Assembly: GCA_947463785.1 (NCBI GenBank)
Contig: CANHRG010000007.1
Coordinates: forward strand, 1 to 64,000
Source of the DNA: Sphingobacteriaceae bacterium
Lineage (GTDB): Bacteria > Bacteroidota > Bacteroidia > Sphingobacteriales > Sphingobacteriaceae
Reading direction: 5' to 3'
Length of the DNA: 64,000 nucleotides
A program made the translations under genes and the position numbers. Of the stretch, positions 45,211-55,289 are shown one piece after another. Position 1 is the first letter of the stretch; each line of letters starts with the position of its first letter. Below the pieces are notes generated by a model. It saw nothing but the letters and a program-made list of their open reading frames with translations. It ran no database searches and was not told where the DNA came from.

Positions 45211-45217
45211 TCCTCCT
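45211..45217 (-). promoter_or_regulatory. Shine-Dalgarno sequence of rplF
   Basis: AGGAGGA on the minus strand with a 6-nt spacer to the rplF ATG (45204). It is notable because most genes here lack one. Confidence 0.75.
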
Positions 45218-45219
45218 GA

Positions 45220-45618
45220 TTAATATACGTAACACAAAACTTCACCACCGATGTTCAGGTTTCTAGCTTCTTTATCAGTCATTACACCTTTTGAAGTAGA
45301 GAGGATCGCAATCCCTAAACCGTTTAACACTCGTGGCATTTTCTCAACACCTGCGTATTTTCTCAAACCTGGTTTACTCACACGAGATAGGGTGCGAATA
45401 GCAGGAACTTTAGTAATTGGATGGTATTTCAAAGCAATTTTAATGATACCTTGAACGGTAGTATCCTCAAACTTGTAGTTCGTGATGTAACCTTTATCAA
45501 AAAGTACTTTAGTAATTTCCTTTTTGAGGTTTGATGCAGGAATTTCAACAACCCTATGGTTGGCCTTAATGGCATTCCTTACTCTTGTAAGATAATCTGC
45601 TATTGGATCTGTATTCAT
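45220..45618 (-). CDS. rpsH: 30S ribosomal protein S8
   Basis: Primary 16S rRNA binder (helix 21), and in Escherichia coli the translational repressor of the spc operon. It has 132 residues. Seen are TDPIADYLTRVRNAIKANH, KEITKVLFDKGYI, RVSKPGLRKY and the end GVMTDKEARNLNIGGEVLCYV. A long 123-bp spacer with hairpins separates it from rpsN. Confidence 0.97.
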   Translation of the reverse strand: MNTDPIADYLTRVRNAIKANHRVVEIPASNLKKEITKVLFDKGYITNYKFEDTTVQGIIKIALKYHPITKVPAIRTLSRVSKPGLRKYAGVEKMPRVLNGLGIAILSTSKGVMTDKEARNLNIGGEVLCYVY

Positions 45619-45741
45619 TTTATTTAGTTATGGTAGTGGTTTCCTTCCAGACCTGCTACCGGTTAAAAATTCTAATTTGGAGTTGGAAATAGCTAGTTTG
45701 GAGAAAACTCCCAACTAAAAACTCAAAACTCAGGACTGTTT
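45619..45741 (-). other. Structured spacer between rpsN and rpsH
   Basis: This 123-bp gap holds no gene. On the mRNA strand it contains an 8-of-9-bp hairpin (AGTTGGGAG/CTCCAAACT around a TTTT loop, about 45687-45708) and, close to the rpsH start, arms GGTAG/CTACC (45631-45660). It also carries tandem GAGTTTT-like units. Neighbouring gaps are mostly 0-20 bp. Confidence 0.55.
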
Positions 45742-46011
45742 TTACCAGCTTGCTTTTTTTACTCCCGGGATCTTGCCTTCTAAAGCCATTTCACGGAAAG
45801 TAACACGTGAAATACCAAACTGACGCATGTATCCACGAGGACGACCAGTTAATTTACAACGGTTGTGCAAACGTACTGGAGAAGCATTTTTAGGTAATTT
45901 ATCTAAAGCTTCATAATCGCCGGCTGCTTTTAAAGCTGCTCTTTTCTCAGCGTATTTCGCTACTAATTTGGCACGTTTTAATTCGCGTGCTTTTAAACCT
46001 TCTTTAGCCAT
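45742..46011 (-). CDS. rpsN: 30S ribosomal protein S14, zinc-free type
   Basis: Head protein near the P site. At 89 residues with one Cys (in [11 protein letters not shown]) it is the long C-minus form without the zinc ribbon. Seen are [31 protein letters not shown] and [10 protein letters not shown]. Its ATG overlaps the end of rplE by 8 bp. Confidence 0.97.
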   Translation of the reverse strand: MAKEGLKARELKRAKLVAKYAEKRAALKAAGDYEALDKLPKNASPVRLHNRCKLTGRPRGYMRQFGISRVTFREMALEGKIPGVKKASW

Positions 46012-46564
46012 TATTTTGATTCTTAAATGGTAAACCGAATTGTTTTAATAACTCTAATGCTTCTACGTCAGTTTGAGCAGAAGTCACGAAAGTAATATCC
46101 ATACCCATGATCTTATTGATTTGATCAATATTGATCTCAGGGAAAATGATTTGTTCTGAAATACCTAAGGTATAGTTACCACGGCCGTCAAACCCTTTGT
46201 CATTAATACCTTTGAAATCGCGGATACGAGGCAAAGCCACAGCGATCAAACGATCTAGGAATTCATACATGTGGTTGTCACGCAAAGTAACACGCACACC
46301 AATTGGCATACCTTTACGTAATTTAAAGTTCGAGATATCTTTCTTAGAGTTAGCCGCAACTGCTTGCTGACCGGTAATGGTGGTTAACTCCTTAATTGCG
46401 TTCTCAATTAACTTTTTATCGGTAGTAGCACCACCAATACCTTGGTTAATAGCGATTTTTTGCAATTTAGGAACCTGCATTACGCTTTTGTACTGAAATT
46501 TCTCTTTCAGCGACGCACGAATCTCGTCTTTGTATTTTGATTTTAATCTTGGTACGTAAGCCAT
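46004..46564 (-). CDS. rplE: 50S ribosomal protein L5
   Basis: Binds 5S rRNA and contacts P-site tRNA. It has 186 residues. Seen are [57 protein letters not shown] and [10 protein letters not shown]. The start overlaps the rplX stop (TAATG), so translation is probably coupled; a GGGGAGG lies inside the end of rplX. Confidence 0.98.
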   Translation of the reverse strand: MAYVPRLKSKYKDEIRASLKEKFQYKSVMQVPKLQKIAINQGIGGATTDKKLIENAIKELTTITGQQAVAANSKKDISNFKLRKGMPIGVRVTLRDNHMYEFLDRLIAVALPRIRDFKGINDKGFDGRGNYTLGISEQIIFPEINIDQINKIMGMDITFVTSAQTDVEALELLKQFGLPFKNQNNG

Positions 46565-46905
46565 TACTTAATTTCCTCCCCAGATTTTTTAGCGATACGA
46601 ATATTTTTACCTGCAGTATTCTTTTGAATACCTACACGGCTTGGTTTACCGGTTTTGGCATCTACTACCATCAGGTTTGACACATGGATAGGTGCTTCTT
46701 TCTTAACTATACCTCCGTTTGGATTAGCAGCGTTAGGTTTAGTATGCTTAGATACCAAATTAGCTCCCTCAACAATTGCTCTGTTCTCTGACAACAGTAC
46801 TTCTAAAACACGGCCTTGTTTTCCTTTAGAATCACCGGCAATTACTTGAACCAGGTCTCCTTTACGGATTTTTAATTTAGGCTGTTTGTTATTTTTCTTT
46901 TCCAT
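46564..46905 (-). CDS. rplX: 50S ribosomal protein L24
   Basis: Early assembly protein of the 50S subunit with a KOW domain. It has 113 residues. Seen are [28 protein letters not shown] and the block [19 protein letters not shown]. An N-terminal Lys/Asn-rich lead (MEKKNNKQP) precedes the domain. It lies 4 bp after rplN. Confidence 0.97.
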   Translation of the reverse strand: MEKKNNKQPKLKIRKGDLVQVIAGDSKGKQGRVLEVLLSENRAIVEGANLVSKHTKPNAANPNGGIVKKEAPIHVSNLMVVDAKTGKPSRVGIQKNTAGKNIRIAKKSGEEIK

Positions 46906-46909
46906 GATC

Positions 46910-47278
46910 TTACAATACCTCCGGTGCTAATGATACAATTTTCATGAATTGTTTTTCACGCAACTCTCTGGCAACAGGACCGAAGATACGTGTACCACGT
47001 GGTTCGTCCTGAGCATTTAGTAAAACGGCTGCATTATCGTCGAAACGGATATACGATCCATCTTTACGTCTTACTTCTTTTTTGGTTCTCACCACAACGG
47101 CTTTAGATACCGTTCCTTTTTTGATGTTACCTGATGGCAAAGCACTCTTCACGGTTACGACAATTTTGTCGCCCAATGAAGCGTAACGCTTTCCGGTACC
47201 ACCTAACACACGGATCACTAAAACTTCTTTAGCGCCGCTGTTATCAGCAACATTCAGTCTTGATTCCTGTTGTACCAT
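46910..47278 (-). CDS. rplN: 50S ribosomal protein L14
   Basis: Large-subunit interface protein; also the docking site of RsfS. It has 122 residues. Seen are [54 protein letters not shown] and the end [20 protein letters not shown]. The start overlaps the last base of rpsQ. Confidence 0.98.
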   Translation of the reverse strand: MVQQESRLNVADNSGAKEVLVIRVLGGTGKRYASLGDKIVVTVKSALPSGNIKKGTVSKAVVVRTKKEVRRKDGSYIRFDDNAAVLLNAQDEPRGTRIFGPVARELREKQFMKIVSLAPEVL

Positions 47279-47532
47279 TACTTAGCTCTTTCTAAAATTT
47301 CAACTAATCTCCAGTTTTTGGATTTGCTCAGCGGACGAGTTTCCATAATCAATACAGTATCGCCAATACCGCATGTGTTTGCTTCGTCATGAGCCATAAA
47401 TTTGGTAGTTGTTTTTACGAACTTACCATAGATCGGGTGTTTCACTTTACGCTCAACAGCAACCACGATAGATTTATCCATCTTGTTGCTAACCACCAAC
47501 CCGATTCTTGTTTTTCTTAATTTTCTTTCCAT
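47278..47532 (-). CDS. rpsQ: 30S ribosomal protein S17
   Basis: Small-subunit body protein with an OB fold. It has 84 residues. Landmarks are [40 protein letters not shown] and the end [17 protein letters not shown]. It lies 17 bp after rpmC. Confidence 0.97.
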   Translation of the reverse strand: MERKLRKTRIGLVVSNKMDKSIVVAVERKVKHPIYGKFVKTTTKFMAHDEANTCGIGDTVLIMETRPLSKSKNWRLVEILERAK

Positions 47533-47549
47533 TTCGACTCTTATTAAAC

Positions 47550-47768
47550 TTATTCAGCAGCCTGAGTAGCGGCTACTTCAGCAGCTTTACGCTTAGTCAG
47601 TTCTGTATTTAAACGTGCGATATCTTTTCTCACTTTGTTAATCCGTAACGGATTTTCAATAGCAGAAACCGCATGGGCGAATTTCAATTTGGTAAGATTG
47701 GCCTTCTCTTCAGCGATACGGGCTACAATCTCCTCGGTTGACAGTTCTAATATTTCTGAATTTTTCAT
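47550..47768 (-). CDS. rpmC: 50S ribosomal protein L29
   Basis: Protein at the tunnel exit. It has 72 residues of helical hairpin. Seen are [33 protein letters not shown] and [16 protein letters not shown], plus a short Ala-rich tail. It lies 27 bp after rplP. Confidence 0.96.
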   Translation of the reverse strand: MKNSEILELSTEEIVARIAEEKANLTKLKFAHAVSAIENPLRINKVRKDIARLNTELTKRKAAEVAATQAAE

Positions 47769-47795
47769 TGTCTTATTCTTTAAATCAACCTACTA

Positions 47796-48218
47796 TTATT
47801 CTTCAACGTAATCTCTACGTGTAACAAAGCGGGTTTGTACTGGCAATTTTTGAGCAGCCAAACGCAACGCTTCTTTGGCTACAGCCAATGGCACACCTTC
47901 TGCTTCAAAAATCATTCTTCCCGGACGTACAACGGCTACCCAGTATTCTGGAGCACCCTTACCTTTACCCATACGTACCTCTGCAGGTTTTTTAGTAACT
48001 GGTTTATCAGGGAAAATACGGATCCAAACCTGACCTTCACGTTTCATATAACGGGTTACCGCAATACGGGCTGCTTCAATCTGACGGCTGGTAATCCAGG
48101 CCGCTTCTAAAGTTTTGATTCCGAAAGAACCGAATGCAAGTTCTGCACCGCGACCGGTGTTTCCTTTCATTCTACCCTTCTGCATCTTTCTGAACTTCGT
48201 TCTTTTTGGCTGTAACAT
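47796..48218 (-). CDS. rplP: 50S ribosomal protein L16
   Basis: Protein near the A site and peptidyl-transferase centre. It has 140 residues. Seen are [59 protein letters not shown] and [15 protein letters not shown]. It lies 43 bp after rpsC. Confidence 0.98.
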   Translation of the reverse strand: MLQPKRTKFRKMQKGRMKGNTGRGAELAFGSFGIKTLEAAWITSRQIEAARIAVTRYMKREGQVWIRIFPDKPVTKKPAEVRMGKGKGAPEYWVAVVRPGRMIFEAEGVPLAVAKEALRLAAQKLPVQTRFVTRRDYVEE

Positions 48219-48261
48219 TGCTGTCTATTTTATTATCGTAAAACGATGCTTTAAAATCTAA

Positions 48262-49056
48262 TTATTTCTTTCCTTTAAAACCTCCGCGGTTGTTACCACC
48301 ACCGCGTCTGTCATTACCACCTCTTCTGTTATCAGCACCACCGCGACGATCGTTACCACCGAAAGCAGGAGCGCCTTCAGTACGGGTACGCAAGCCAGCA
48401 GTTTGGCCGATGTTTGGAGAAAGATCACGTTTACCGTAAACTTCACCTTTACAGATCCATACTTTAATACCGATTTTACCATAAGTGGTTAGTGCTTCTG
48501 ATAAAGCGTAATCGATATCTGCACGGAAGGTGTGCAAAGGAATTCTTCCTTCTTTGTATTGCTCAGTACGGGCCATCTCGGCTCCACCTAAACGACCAGA
48601 GCACATTACTTTAATTCCTTCGGCACCCATACGCATGGTTGATGCGATAGATGATTTCATAGCACGACGGAATGAAATACGAGCCTCTAATTGCTTAGCG
48701 ATACCTTCGCCTACTAATTGAGCATCTAATTCAGGACGTTTAATCTCGAAAATGTTGATTTGAACGTCTTTTTTAGTCAATTTCTTTAATTCTTCTTTCA
48801 GTTTATCAACCTCGGCACCACCTTTACCAATTACGATACCCGGACGAGCCGTGTGAATGGTAACAGTAATGCGTTTCAAAGTACGCTCGATAACTACTTT
48901 CGCTACACCACCTTTGTTAATACGGGCAGCGATGTACTTACGGATTTTTTCGTCCTCAACTAATTTGTCGGAGTAGTTGTTGCCACCGAACCAGTTAGAA
49001 TCCCAACCTTTGATGATTCCTAAACGGTTACCTATTGGATGTGCTTTTTGTCCCAT
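48262..49056 (-). CDS. rpsC: 30S ribosomal protein S3
   Basis: Helicase-active protein of the mRNA entry site. It has 264 residues, slightly longer than Escherichia coli (233). The KH domain region shows [20 protein letters not shown] and the C-terminal domain shows [31 protein letters not shown] and [14 protein letters not shown]. The last 35 or so residues are a tail of DRRGG/NRGG repeats. It lies 8 bp after rplV. Confidence 0.98.
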   Translation of the reverse strand: MGQKAHPIGNRLGIIKGWDSNWFGGNNYSDKLVEDEKIRKYIAARINKGGVAKVVIERTLKRITVTIHTARPGIVIGKGGAEVDKLKEELKKLTKKDVQINIFEIKRPELDAQLVGEGIAKQLEARISFRRAMKSSIASTMRMGAEGIKVMCSGRLGGAEMARTEQYKEGRIPLHTFRADIDYALSEALTTYGKIGIKVWICKGEVYGKRDLSPNIGQTAGLRTRTEGAPAFGGNDRRGGADNRRGGNDRRGGGNNRGGFKGKK

Positions 49057-49064
49057 TTCCTTAA

Positions 49065-49418
49065 TTAGTTATTAGATTTATTACTGTCTACCACTAATGT
49101 AACGTGGTTAGAGCGTTTACGAATGCGGTAACCACGTCCTTGCGGAGCTGGTCTTAAACGTTTCAATTGACGTCCACCGTCAACCATCACTGATTTTACA
49201 TACAATTCGCTCTCTTCCGGACGTTGGCCTTCATTTTTGGCTTCCCAGTTTTTGATAGCCGATAAAAGAAGTTTCTCCACGCGAATGGCGGCTTCTTTAT
49301 TGGTGTACTTCAAAATGTACAAGGCTTTCTCTACACGCTCGCCACGAATAAGATCAACAACTAATCTCATTTTACGTGGTGAGGTAGGGCAATTATTTAA
49401 TTTTGCTACTGCTTCCAT
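49065..49418 (-). CDS. rplV: 50S ribosomal protein L22
   Basis: Lines the exit tunnel by a long beta-hairpin. It has 117 residues. Seen are [20 protein letters not shown], the helical [16 protein letters not shown], and the tunnel loop [20 protein letters not shown]. It lies 3 bp after rpsS. Confidence 0.98.
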   Translation of the reverse strand: MEAVAKLNNCPTSPRKMRLVVDLIRGERVEKALYILKYTNKEAAIRVEKLLLSAIKNWEAKNEGQRPEESELYVKSVMVDGGRQLKRLRPAPQGRGYRIRKRSNHVTLVVDSNKSNN

Positions 49419-49421
49419 TGC

Positions 49422-49688
49422 TTATTTTTTCTTTTCAGCGTGACCTCTAAATGTACGTGTTGGGGCAAATTCGCCTAATTTATGACCAACCATGTTCTCG
49501 GTTACATAAACCGGAATAAATTTGTTTCCGTTATGTACTGCGAATGTATGACCAACGAAATCCGGAGAAATCATTGAACGACGTGACCAAGTTTTGATCA
49601 CGGTTTTGTTGTTAGTCTCATTCTGAGAAAGAACTTTTCTTTCCAGATTATGATCGATATACGGACCTTTTTTAATTGAACGAGCCAT
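49422..49688 (-). CDS. rpsS: 30S ribosomal protein S19
   Basis: Head protein near the A-site finger. It has 88 residues. Seen are [59 protein letters not shown] and [15 protein letters not shown]. The start overlaps the last base of rplB. Confidence 0.98.
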   Translation of the reverse strand: MARSIKKGPYIDHNLERKVLSQNETNNKTVIKTWSRRSMISPDFVGHTFAVHNGNKFIPVYVTENMVGHKLGEFAPTRTFRGHAEKKK

Positions 49689-50512
49689 TATTTCTTCCTT
49701 CTTTCAATGATGTAACGATCAGATGCTTTTTTCTTGTTGCGGGTTTTGTAGCCCTTAGCTAATAAACCTTTACGTGAACGTGGGTGACCTCCTGATGAAC
49801 GACCTTCACCACCACCCATAGGGTGATCTACCGGGTTCATTGCTACACCTCTTACACGTGGACGACGTCCTAACCAACGTTTTCTACCTGCTTTACCTAA
49901 TACTTCGTTTGCTTTCTCAGCATTAGATACCGAACCGATAGTAGCCATACAAGTTGCCAAGATCATGCGAGTTTCGCCTGAAGGCAATTTAATGATGGCG
50001 TATTTTCCGTCGCGGGCAGACAACTGAGCATAAGCTCCGGCGGAACGTGCAATAGATGCACCCTGACCTGGGTTTAACTCAATGTTGTGGATAATAGAAC
50101 CCAACGGAATGTTTTTTAATGGCAGCGCATTGCCAACTTCTGGAGCTACAGCTTCTCCTGATAAAATTTGCTGACCTACTTGTAGGCCTTCAGGAGCAAT
50201 GATGTAGCGCTTCTCACCATCGGCATATTGAACCAAGGCGATACGAGCAGTACGGTTTGGATCGTACTCAATTGTGGCAACAGTTGCGGGGATATTTTGT
50301 TTATCGCGTTTAAAATCAATTAATCGGTATGCTTTTTTGTGCCCCCCACCGATGTAACGCATAGTCATTTTACCGGTATTATTTCTACCACCAGACTTTT
50401 TGATCGAAACTACCAACGATTTTTCAGGTACGTTAGTGGTCACGTCAGAATAGTCTGCACCTACTCTGAAGCGGGTGCCCGGGGTAACCGGTTTAAATCT
50501 TTTTACTGCCAT
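49688..50512 (-). CDS. rplB: 50S ribosomal protein L2
   Basis: Essential for subunit association and close to the peptidyl-transferase centre. It has 274 residues. Landmarks are [20 protein letters not shown], the SH3-like GQQILSG and [19 protein letters not shown], and the conserved C-terminal [20 protein letters not shown] with the active-site His. It lies 7 bp after rplW. Confidence 0.98.
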   Translation of the reverse strand: MAVKRFKPVTPGTRFRVGADYSDVTTNVPEKSLVVSIKKSGGRNNTGKMTMRYIGGGHKKAYRLIDFKRDKQNIPATVATIEYDPNRTARIALVQYADGEKRYIIAPEGLQVGQQILSGEAVAPEVGNALPLKNIPLGSIIHNIELNPGQGASIARSAGAYAQLSARDGKYAIIKLPSGETRMILATCMATIGSVSNAEKANEVLGKAGRKRWLGRRPRVRGVAMNPVDHPMGGGEGRSSGGHPRSRKGLLAKGYKTRNKKKASDRYIIERRKK

Positions 50513-50519
50513 GATCTAA

Positions 50520-50810
50520 TTAAATATTGCTATAAAAGTCAATAACTTCACCTTCTTTAAGCGTTACGATTGCTTTTTTGTATTTCGGAGTTCTTCCGGT
50601 TACAAAACCTGCTTTCGTACCACGAGTTTTGGTTTTACCAGAAACTACTGCAGTGTTAACCGCATCAATAGTTACGCCATACATTTTTTCAATAGCAGAT
50701 TTGATCTGCAATTTGTTGGCTTTAGGATCAACCTGGAAAACGTAACGGTTTAACTTCTCAGTTAAGCCAGTCGCTTTTTCTGTTAAAATTGGTTTCTTTA
50801 AAATTTCCAT
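50520..50810 (-). CDS. rplW: 50S ribosomal protein L23
   Basis: Protein of the tunnel exit that docks trigger factor and SRP. I chose MEILKKPILTEKA at 50810 (96 residues); the start four codons earlier is TTG and adds nothing conserved. Seen are YVFQVDPKANKLQIKSAIEK and YGVTIDAVNTA. It lies 1 bp after rplD. Confidence 0.97.
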   Translation of the reverse strand: MEILKKPILTEKATGLTEKLNRYVFQVDPKANKLQIKSAIEKMYGVTIDAVNTAVVSGKTKTRGTKAGFVTGRTPKYKKAIVTLKEGEVIDFYSNI

Positions 50811-50811
50811 C

Positions 50812-51441
50812 TTATTTGGCAAATGCCTCCTCCAATTTTTTAACAGTTTCTGTTGTCAACAAAAGTTTGGTTGCATTCAATACATCGTAAGTATTGATGT
50901 CTGCAGCAGTTACAACTTTTGCTTTTTTCAGATTTCTGCTTGATAAATACACATTGTTATTTGCAGCAGGCAATACCAATAAGGTTTTTTGATCGGCAAC
51001 ATTTAAGTTGCTTACCATTTGGATGTAGTTTTTAGTTTTGATGGTATCGAAACTAAAATCTTCTAAAACCACGATGTTATTGTCTTTTGCTTTGTAAGTC
51101 AAGGCTGATTTACGAGCCAATGACTTCAATTTTTTGTTCAGCTTGAAGCTATAGTCACGTGGCTGAGGACCGAAAACACGACCACCACCATTGAATAATG
51201 GCGATTTGATGTTACCGGCACGAGCACCGCCTGTACCTTTTTGCTTGTATAATTTACGGGTCGACCCGGCAATTTCGTTACGCTGTTTAGATTTATGCGT
51301 TCCTTGGCGCTGATTGGCTAAGTATTGCTTAACATCTAAATAAATGGCGTGATCGTTTGGTTCAACCGCAAAGATCGAATCAGGAAGTTGCACCTTGGCA
51401 CCTGTTTCTTTACCTGAAATATTTACTACTTTAACTTCCAT
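50812..51441 (-). CDS. rplD: 50S ribosomal protein L4
   Basis: Lines the exit tunnel; in Escherichia coli also represses its own operon. I chose [10 protein letters not shown] at 51441 (209 residues). Seen are [40 protein letters not shown] and [19 protein letters not shown]. It lies 1 bp after rplC. Confidence 0.97.
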   Translation of the reverse strand: MEVKVVNISGKETGAKVQLPDSIFAVEPNDHAIYLDVKQYLANQRQGTHKSKQRNEIAGSTRKLYKQKGTGGARAGNIKSPLFNGGGRVFGPQPRDYSFKLNKKLKSLARKSALTYKAKDNNIVVLEDFSFDTIKTKNYIQMVSNLNVADQKTLLVLPAANNNVYLSSRNLKKAKVVTAADINTYDVLNATKLLLTTETVKKLEEAFAK

Positions 51442-51442
51442 C

Positions 51443-52060
51443 TTATTTATCAACGATTACGTATGAACCTTTTGCTCCTGGAACAGAACCGCTAATTACC
51501 AATAGGTTTTGCTCAGGATAAACTTTCAACACTTGTAAGTTTTGAACCTTCACTCTGTCACCGCCGGTACGACCTGCCATGCGCATGCCTTTGAATACTT
51601 TAGATGGCCATGATGATGCTCCTAATGAACCTGGAGCACGCATACGGTTATGCTGACCGTGAGTTTGACCACCCACCCCGCTAAAACCATGACGCTTTAC
51701 AACACCTTGGAAACCTTTACCTTTTGAAGTACCAACAACATCTACGAAATCACCTTCTGCAAAAATGTCTACAGTAACGGTGTCGCCTAGATTTTTCTCG
51801 TCTTCAAAAGTTTTGAATTCAACCAGTTTACGCATTGGAGTGGTTTTTGCTTTTGCAAAATGACCTTTCAACGCAGCAGTAGTGTTTTTCTCTTTTTTCT
51901 CGTCGAACGCTAATTGAATAGCAGTGTAGCCATCACGTTCAACGGTACGTAGTTGGGTTACTACGCAAGGACCAGCTTCGATTACGGTGCAGGGGATGTT
52001 TTTTCCTTCTGCATCGAAAATACTGGTCATTCCTACTTTTTTTCCAATAATTCCTGACAT
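51443..52060 (-). CDS. rplC: 50S ribosomal protein L3
   Basis: Early assembly protein near the peptidyl-transferase centre. It has 205 residues. Seen are [60 protein letters not shown] and [14 protein letters not shown]. It is the first gene of the long rplC-rplQ transcript, with its own promoter and a leader of about 70 nt. Confidence 0.98.
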   Translation of the reverse strand: MSGIIGKKVGMTSIFDAEGKNIPCTVIEAGPCVVTQLRTVERDGYTAIQLAFDEKKEKNTTAALKGHFAKAKTTPMRKLVEFKTFEDEKNLGDTVTVDIFAEGDFVDVVGTSKGKGFQGVVKRHGFSGVGGQTHGQHNRMRAPGSLGASSWPSKVFKGMRMAGRTGGDRVKVQNLQVLKVYPEQNLLVISGSVPGAKGSYVIVDK

Positions 52061-52083
52061 TTTCTTAATTCATTTGTGCCCAT

Positions 52084-52101
52084 CGAAGCAGTAGGGCTTC
52101 G
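52084..52101 (-). promoter_or_regulatory. Hairpin in the rplC leader
   Basis: A perfect 6-bp stem CGAAGC/GCTTCG with a six-base loop lies in the 5' leader, 24 bp before the rplC ATG. It could act in feedback control of the operon; no test available. Confidence 0.45.
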
Positions 52102-52134
52102 TTCAAGGCATAGTAAACCCCTCTAAAGGGACGG

Positions 52135-52165
52135 CAAAGATAGGCAATGCTTATCAATAATCAAA
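52135..52165 (-). promoter_or_regulatory. Promoter of the rplC-rplQ operon
   Basis: On the minus strand, TTTG (52162-52165), a 19-bp spacer and TATCTTTG (52135-52142) match the Bacteroidota sigma consensus perfectly. Transcription should begin near 52128. Confidence 0.85.
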
Positions 52166-52261
52166 CACCTAACTAGCTATTTTTTAAAATTTTATTTCAA
52201 AATCTGATGGACTGCTTTAACTCCTGCACTTTGTCATCAACTAAAAAAAGTCCATTTAAAC

Positions 52262-52298
52262 AAAAAACCCTGCCCGATATTCTCAAACAGGGTTTTTG
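52262..52298 (-). terminator. Terminator after rpsJ
   Basis: 10-bp arms (AAAAACCCTG, 52263-52272; CAGGGTTTTT, 52288-52297) give a T-rich tail on the minus strand. It ends the rpsL-rpsG-fusA-rpsJ unit. Confidence 0.83.
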
Positions 52299-52322
52299 TA
52301 AAGCATTGATCAGAGTAGAAAA

Positions 52323-52628
52323 TCAGACTTTGATTTCTACTTCAACCCCACTAGGTAATTCCAATTTCATTAATGCATCTACAGTTTTAGCATTAGAGCT
52401 GTAGATGTCTAACAAACGCTTGTAAGCGCACAATTGGAACTGCTCACGTGCTTTTTTGTTCACGTGTGGTGAACGCAACACGGTGTAGATTTTTTTCTCG
52501 GTAGGCAATGGAATTGGACCACTTACTACTGCACCTGTAGGTTTTACAGTTTTTACGATTTTCTCGGCTGATTTATCAACCAAGTTGTAATCGTAAGATT
52601 TTAATTTGATTCTGATTCTTTGGCTCAT
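52323..52628 (-). CDS. rpsJ: 30S ribosomal protein S10
   Basis: Head protein of the 30S; also NusE, a partner in transcription antitermination. It has 101 residues. Seen are [50 protein letters not shown] and [20 protein letters not shown]. It lies 56 bp after fusA and is cut off from rplC by a terminator and a new promoter. Confidence 0.98.
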   Translation of the reverse strand: MSQRIRIKLKSYDYNLVDKSAEKIVKTVKPTGAVVSGPIPLPTEKKIYTVLRSPHVNKKAREQFQLCAYKRLLDIYSSNAKTVDALMKLELPSGVEVEIKV

Positions 52629-52684
52629 TTTTTTAAAATTAAGCAGGATACTAAGAGCTATTTATTAGTATCCTGCGGTTAAAA

Positions 52685-54796
52685 TTATGCGTTTACTGAT
52701 TTTCCTTTAGATTTTGCAATCACTTCGTCCTGAACGTTTTTAGGCGCTGGCTCGTAGTGATCAAACTCCATGGTTGAAGTTGCACGACCTGAAGTAATGG
52801 TACGTAACTGAGTTACATAACCGAACATCTCAGAAAGTGGCACCAAGGCTTTGATAACTTGTGCACCAGCACGAGTGTCCATACCTTGCAACTGACCACG
52901 ACGACGGTTCAAGTCACCCATTACATCTCCCATGTTTTCTTCAGGAGTCAATACTTCAATTTTCATGATTGGCTCCAGCAATACCGGCTTACATTTTGGC
53001 AATGCTTCGCGGAAAGCTGAACGGGCAGCAATCTCGAATGATAAAGCATCTGAATCGACTGCGTGGAAGGAACCGTCAACCAAGCGAACTTTTAAATTCT
53101 GTACTTCGTATCCGGCCAATACACCGTTTGACATTGCGGCAGCAAAACCTTTTTCTACTGAAGGGATGAATTCACGTGGAATAGCACCACCCACAATTTC
53201 GTTAACGAATTGCAAGCCACCTTTTTCGAAATCGGCATCAACTGGTGAAACAACCACTTGAATATCAGCAAATTTACCACGACCACCGGTTTGTTTCTTG
53301 TACGTTTCGCGGTGAGCGGTTTCGCCAGTAATGGTTTCTTTGTAAGCTACCTGAGGTGCACCCTGGTTTACTTCTACTTTGAACTCACGCTTCAAACGGT
53401 CGATCAAAATATCCAAGTGCAACTCGCCCATCCCTGAAATTACAGTCTGACCTGTTTCTTCGTCGGTTTGAACGCGGAAAGTTGGATCTTCTTCGGCTAA
53501 TTTACCTAAAGCCATACCCAATTTATCTACATCGGCCTGAGTTTTAGGCTCAATAGCCAAACCGATAACCGGCTCAGGGAATTGCATAGATTCCAATACG
53601 ATTGGTTTTTTCTCATCGCACAGGGTATCTCCTGTTTTGATGTCTTTAAACCCAACTACCGCAGCAATATCACCAGCTCCTACGTTAGGGATTGGATTTT
53701 GCTTATTGGCATGCATTTGGAAAATACGTGAAATACGCTCTTTGTTCTCTGAGCGGGTGTTGTACACATAAGAGCCTGCTTCCAGGTTACCAGAATAGAC
53801 GCGAATGAAGCATAAACGACCTACGAACGGGTCGGTAGCAATTTTAAATGCCAATGCTGCAAACGGCTCTTTCACATCTGGTTTCAATATCATTTCTGCA
53901 CCAGTATCCGGGTTGGTTCCTTTTACACCTTCTGAATCAAGTGGTGAAGGCAATAATTCCATCACGTAATCCAGCATGGTTTGAACTCCTTTGTTTTTGA
54001 AAGATGAACCGCAAGTCATCGGAACGATTTTACCAGCCAATACTGCCTGACGTAAGGCGTCTAATACTTCACGTTCGGTAATCGAATCCGGATTGTCAAA
54101 GAATTTCTCCATTAAGGATTCATCAAACTCAGCAACCGATTCTAGTAATTTCTCTCTCCACTCGGCTACTTCTGCTTTCATGTCATCAGGAATAGGTACT
54201 TCGGTAAAGGTCATCCCTTTATCGTGCTCATTCCAAACAATACCACGGTTGTTTACCAAGTCAACAACTCCTTTAAAAGCATCTTCAGCACCAATAGGCA
54301 ATTGCAAAGGCACCGCATGCGAACCCAGCATATCGCGAACCTGCTTCACTACTTTCAAGAAGTCGGCACCGGAACGGTCCATTTTGTTGACGAAACCGAT
54401 ACGTGGTACGTTGTAGTTGTTAGCCAGACGCCAGTTGGTTTCTGACTGCGGCTCTACCCCGTCAACCGCAGAGAACAAGAATACCAATCCGTCTAATACA
54501 CGGAGTGAACGGTTTACCTCTACGGTAAAATCTACGTGTCCGGGAGTATCAATAACGTTTACTTGATATTTGTTGTTTCTGTAATTCCAGAATACAGTGG
54601 TTGCAGCTGAAGTAATGGTGATACCACGCTCCTGCTCCTGTGCCATCCAGTCCATGGTTGCAGCACCTTCGTGCACTTCACCAATCTTGTGGCTTACACC
54701 GGCATAATACAGGATACGCTCGGTGGTGGTGGTTTTACCAGCATCGATGTGAGCGGCAATACCAATATTTCTTGTGTATTTAAGATCTCTTGACAT
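52685..54796 (-). CDS. fusA: Elongation factor G
   Basis: GTPase that translocates tRNA and mRNA. It has 703 residues. The GTPase motifs are [10 protein letters not shown] (P-loop, 15-24), [11 protein letters not shown] (switch), [10 protein letters not shown] and NKMDRSGAD. Later domains show [17 protein letters not shown] and GATEGE-like QVAYKETI. It is the canonical length and is the only EF-G in the window; tuf, often next to it, is absent here. It lies 10 bp after rpsG. Confidence 0.98.
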   Translation of the reverse strand: MSRDLKYTRNIGIAAHIDAGKTTTTERILYYAGVSHKIGEVHEGAATMDWMAQEQERGITITSAATTVFWNYRNNKYQVNVIDTPGHVDFTVEVNRSLRVLDGLVFLFSAVDGVEPQSETNWRLANNYNVPRIGFVNKMDRSGADFLKVVKQVRDMLGSHAVPLQLPIGAEDAFKGVVDLVNNRGIVWNEHDKGMTFTEVPIPDDMKAEVAEWREKLLESVAEFDESLMEKFFDNPDSITEREVLDALRQAVLAGKIVPMTCGSSFKNKGVQTMLDYVMELLPSPLDSEGVKGTNPDTGAEMILKPDVKEPFAALAFKIATDPFVGRLCFIRVYSGNLEAGSYVYNTRSENKERISRIFQMHANKQNPIPNVGAGDIAAVVGFKDIKTGDTLCDEKKPIVLESMQFPEPVIGLAIEPKTQADVDKLGMALGKLAEEDPTFRVQTDEETGQTVISGMGELHLDILIDRLKREFKVEVNQGAPQVAYKETITGETAHRETYKKQTGGRGKFADIQVVVSPVDADFEKGGLQFVNEIVGGAIPREFIPSVEKGFAAAMSNGVLAGYEVQNLKVRLVDGSFHAVDSDALSFEIAARSAFREALPKCKPVLLEPIMKIEVLTPEENMGDVMGDLNRRRGQLQGMDTRAGAQVIKALVPLSEMFGYVTQLRTITSGRATSTMEFDHYEPAPKNVQDEVIAKSKGKSVNA

Positions 54797-54806
54797 CTTT
54801 TTCTAA

Positions 54807-55274
54807 TTAAAATCTGAAGTGAGAGAATGCTTTGTTAGCTTCTGCCATTTTATGTGTATCCTCTTTTTTCTTCACTGCGGCACCTTCACCTTTAGCAGCT
54901 GCGATAATCTCGCCGGCTAATTTCTCTTTCATGGTTTTTTCACCACGCTTGCGTGAATATAAGATCAACCACTTCATACCCAAAGCAATTTTACGCTCCG
55001 GACGAACCTCGGTTGGTACCTGGAAGTTAGCACCACCCACACGGCGTGATTTCACTTCAACAGCTGGCATGACGTTGTTCAAAGCTTTTTTCCAAGCTTC
55101 TAAACCGTTTTCGCTGGTTTTTTTCTCTACCAATTCTACAGCATCGTAAAAGATATCGTAAGCGATAGATTTTTTACCATCGTACATCATGTTGTTTACA
55201 AACCTGGTTACCATTACGTCGTTAAACTTTGGATCAGGCAGGATAATTCGTTTTTTTGGTTTCGACTTTCTCAT
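54807..55274 (-). CDS. rpsG: 30S ribosomal protein S7
   Basis: Starts assembly of the 30S head; in Escherichia coli it represses its own operon. It has 155 residues. Seen are [58 protein letters not shown] and [20 protein letters not shown]. It has a textbook Shine-Dalgarno sequence (GGAGG, 8-nt spacer), unusual here. It lies 15 bp after rpsL. Confidence 0.98.
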   Translation of the reverse strand: MRKSKPKKRIILPDPKFNDVMVTRFVNNMMYDGKKSIAYDIFYDAVELVEKKTSENGLEAWKKALNNVMPAVEVKSRRVGGANFQVPTEVRPERKIALGMKWLILYSRKRGEKTMKEKLAGEIIAAAKGEGAAVKKKEDTHKMAEANKAFSHFRF

Positions 55275-55282
55275 GTTGATTT

Positions 55283-55287
55283 CCTCC
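55283..55287 (-). promoter_or_regulatory. Shine-Dalgarno sequence of rpsG
   Basis: GGAGG on the minus strand with an 8-nt spacer to the ATG at 55274, an ideal distance. Confidence 0.75.
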
Positions 55288-55289
55288 GT

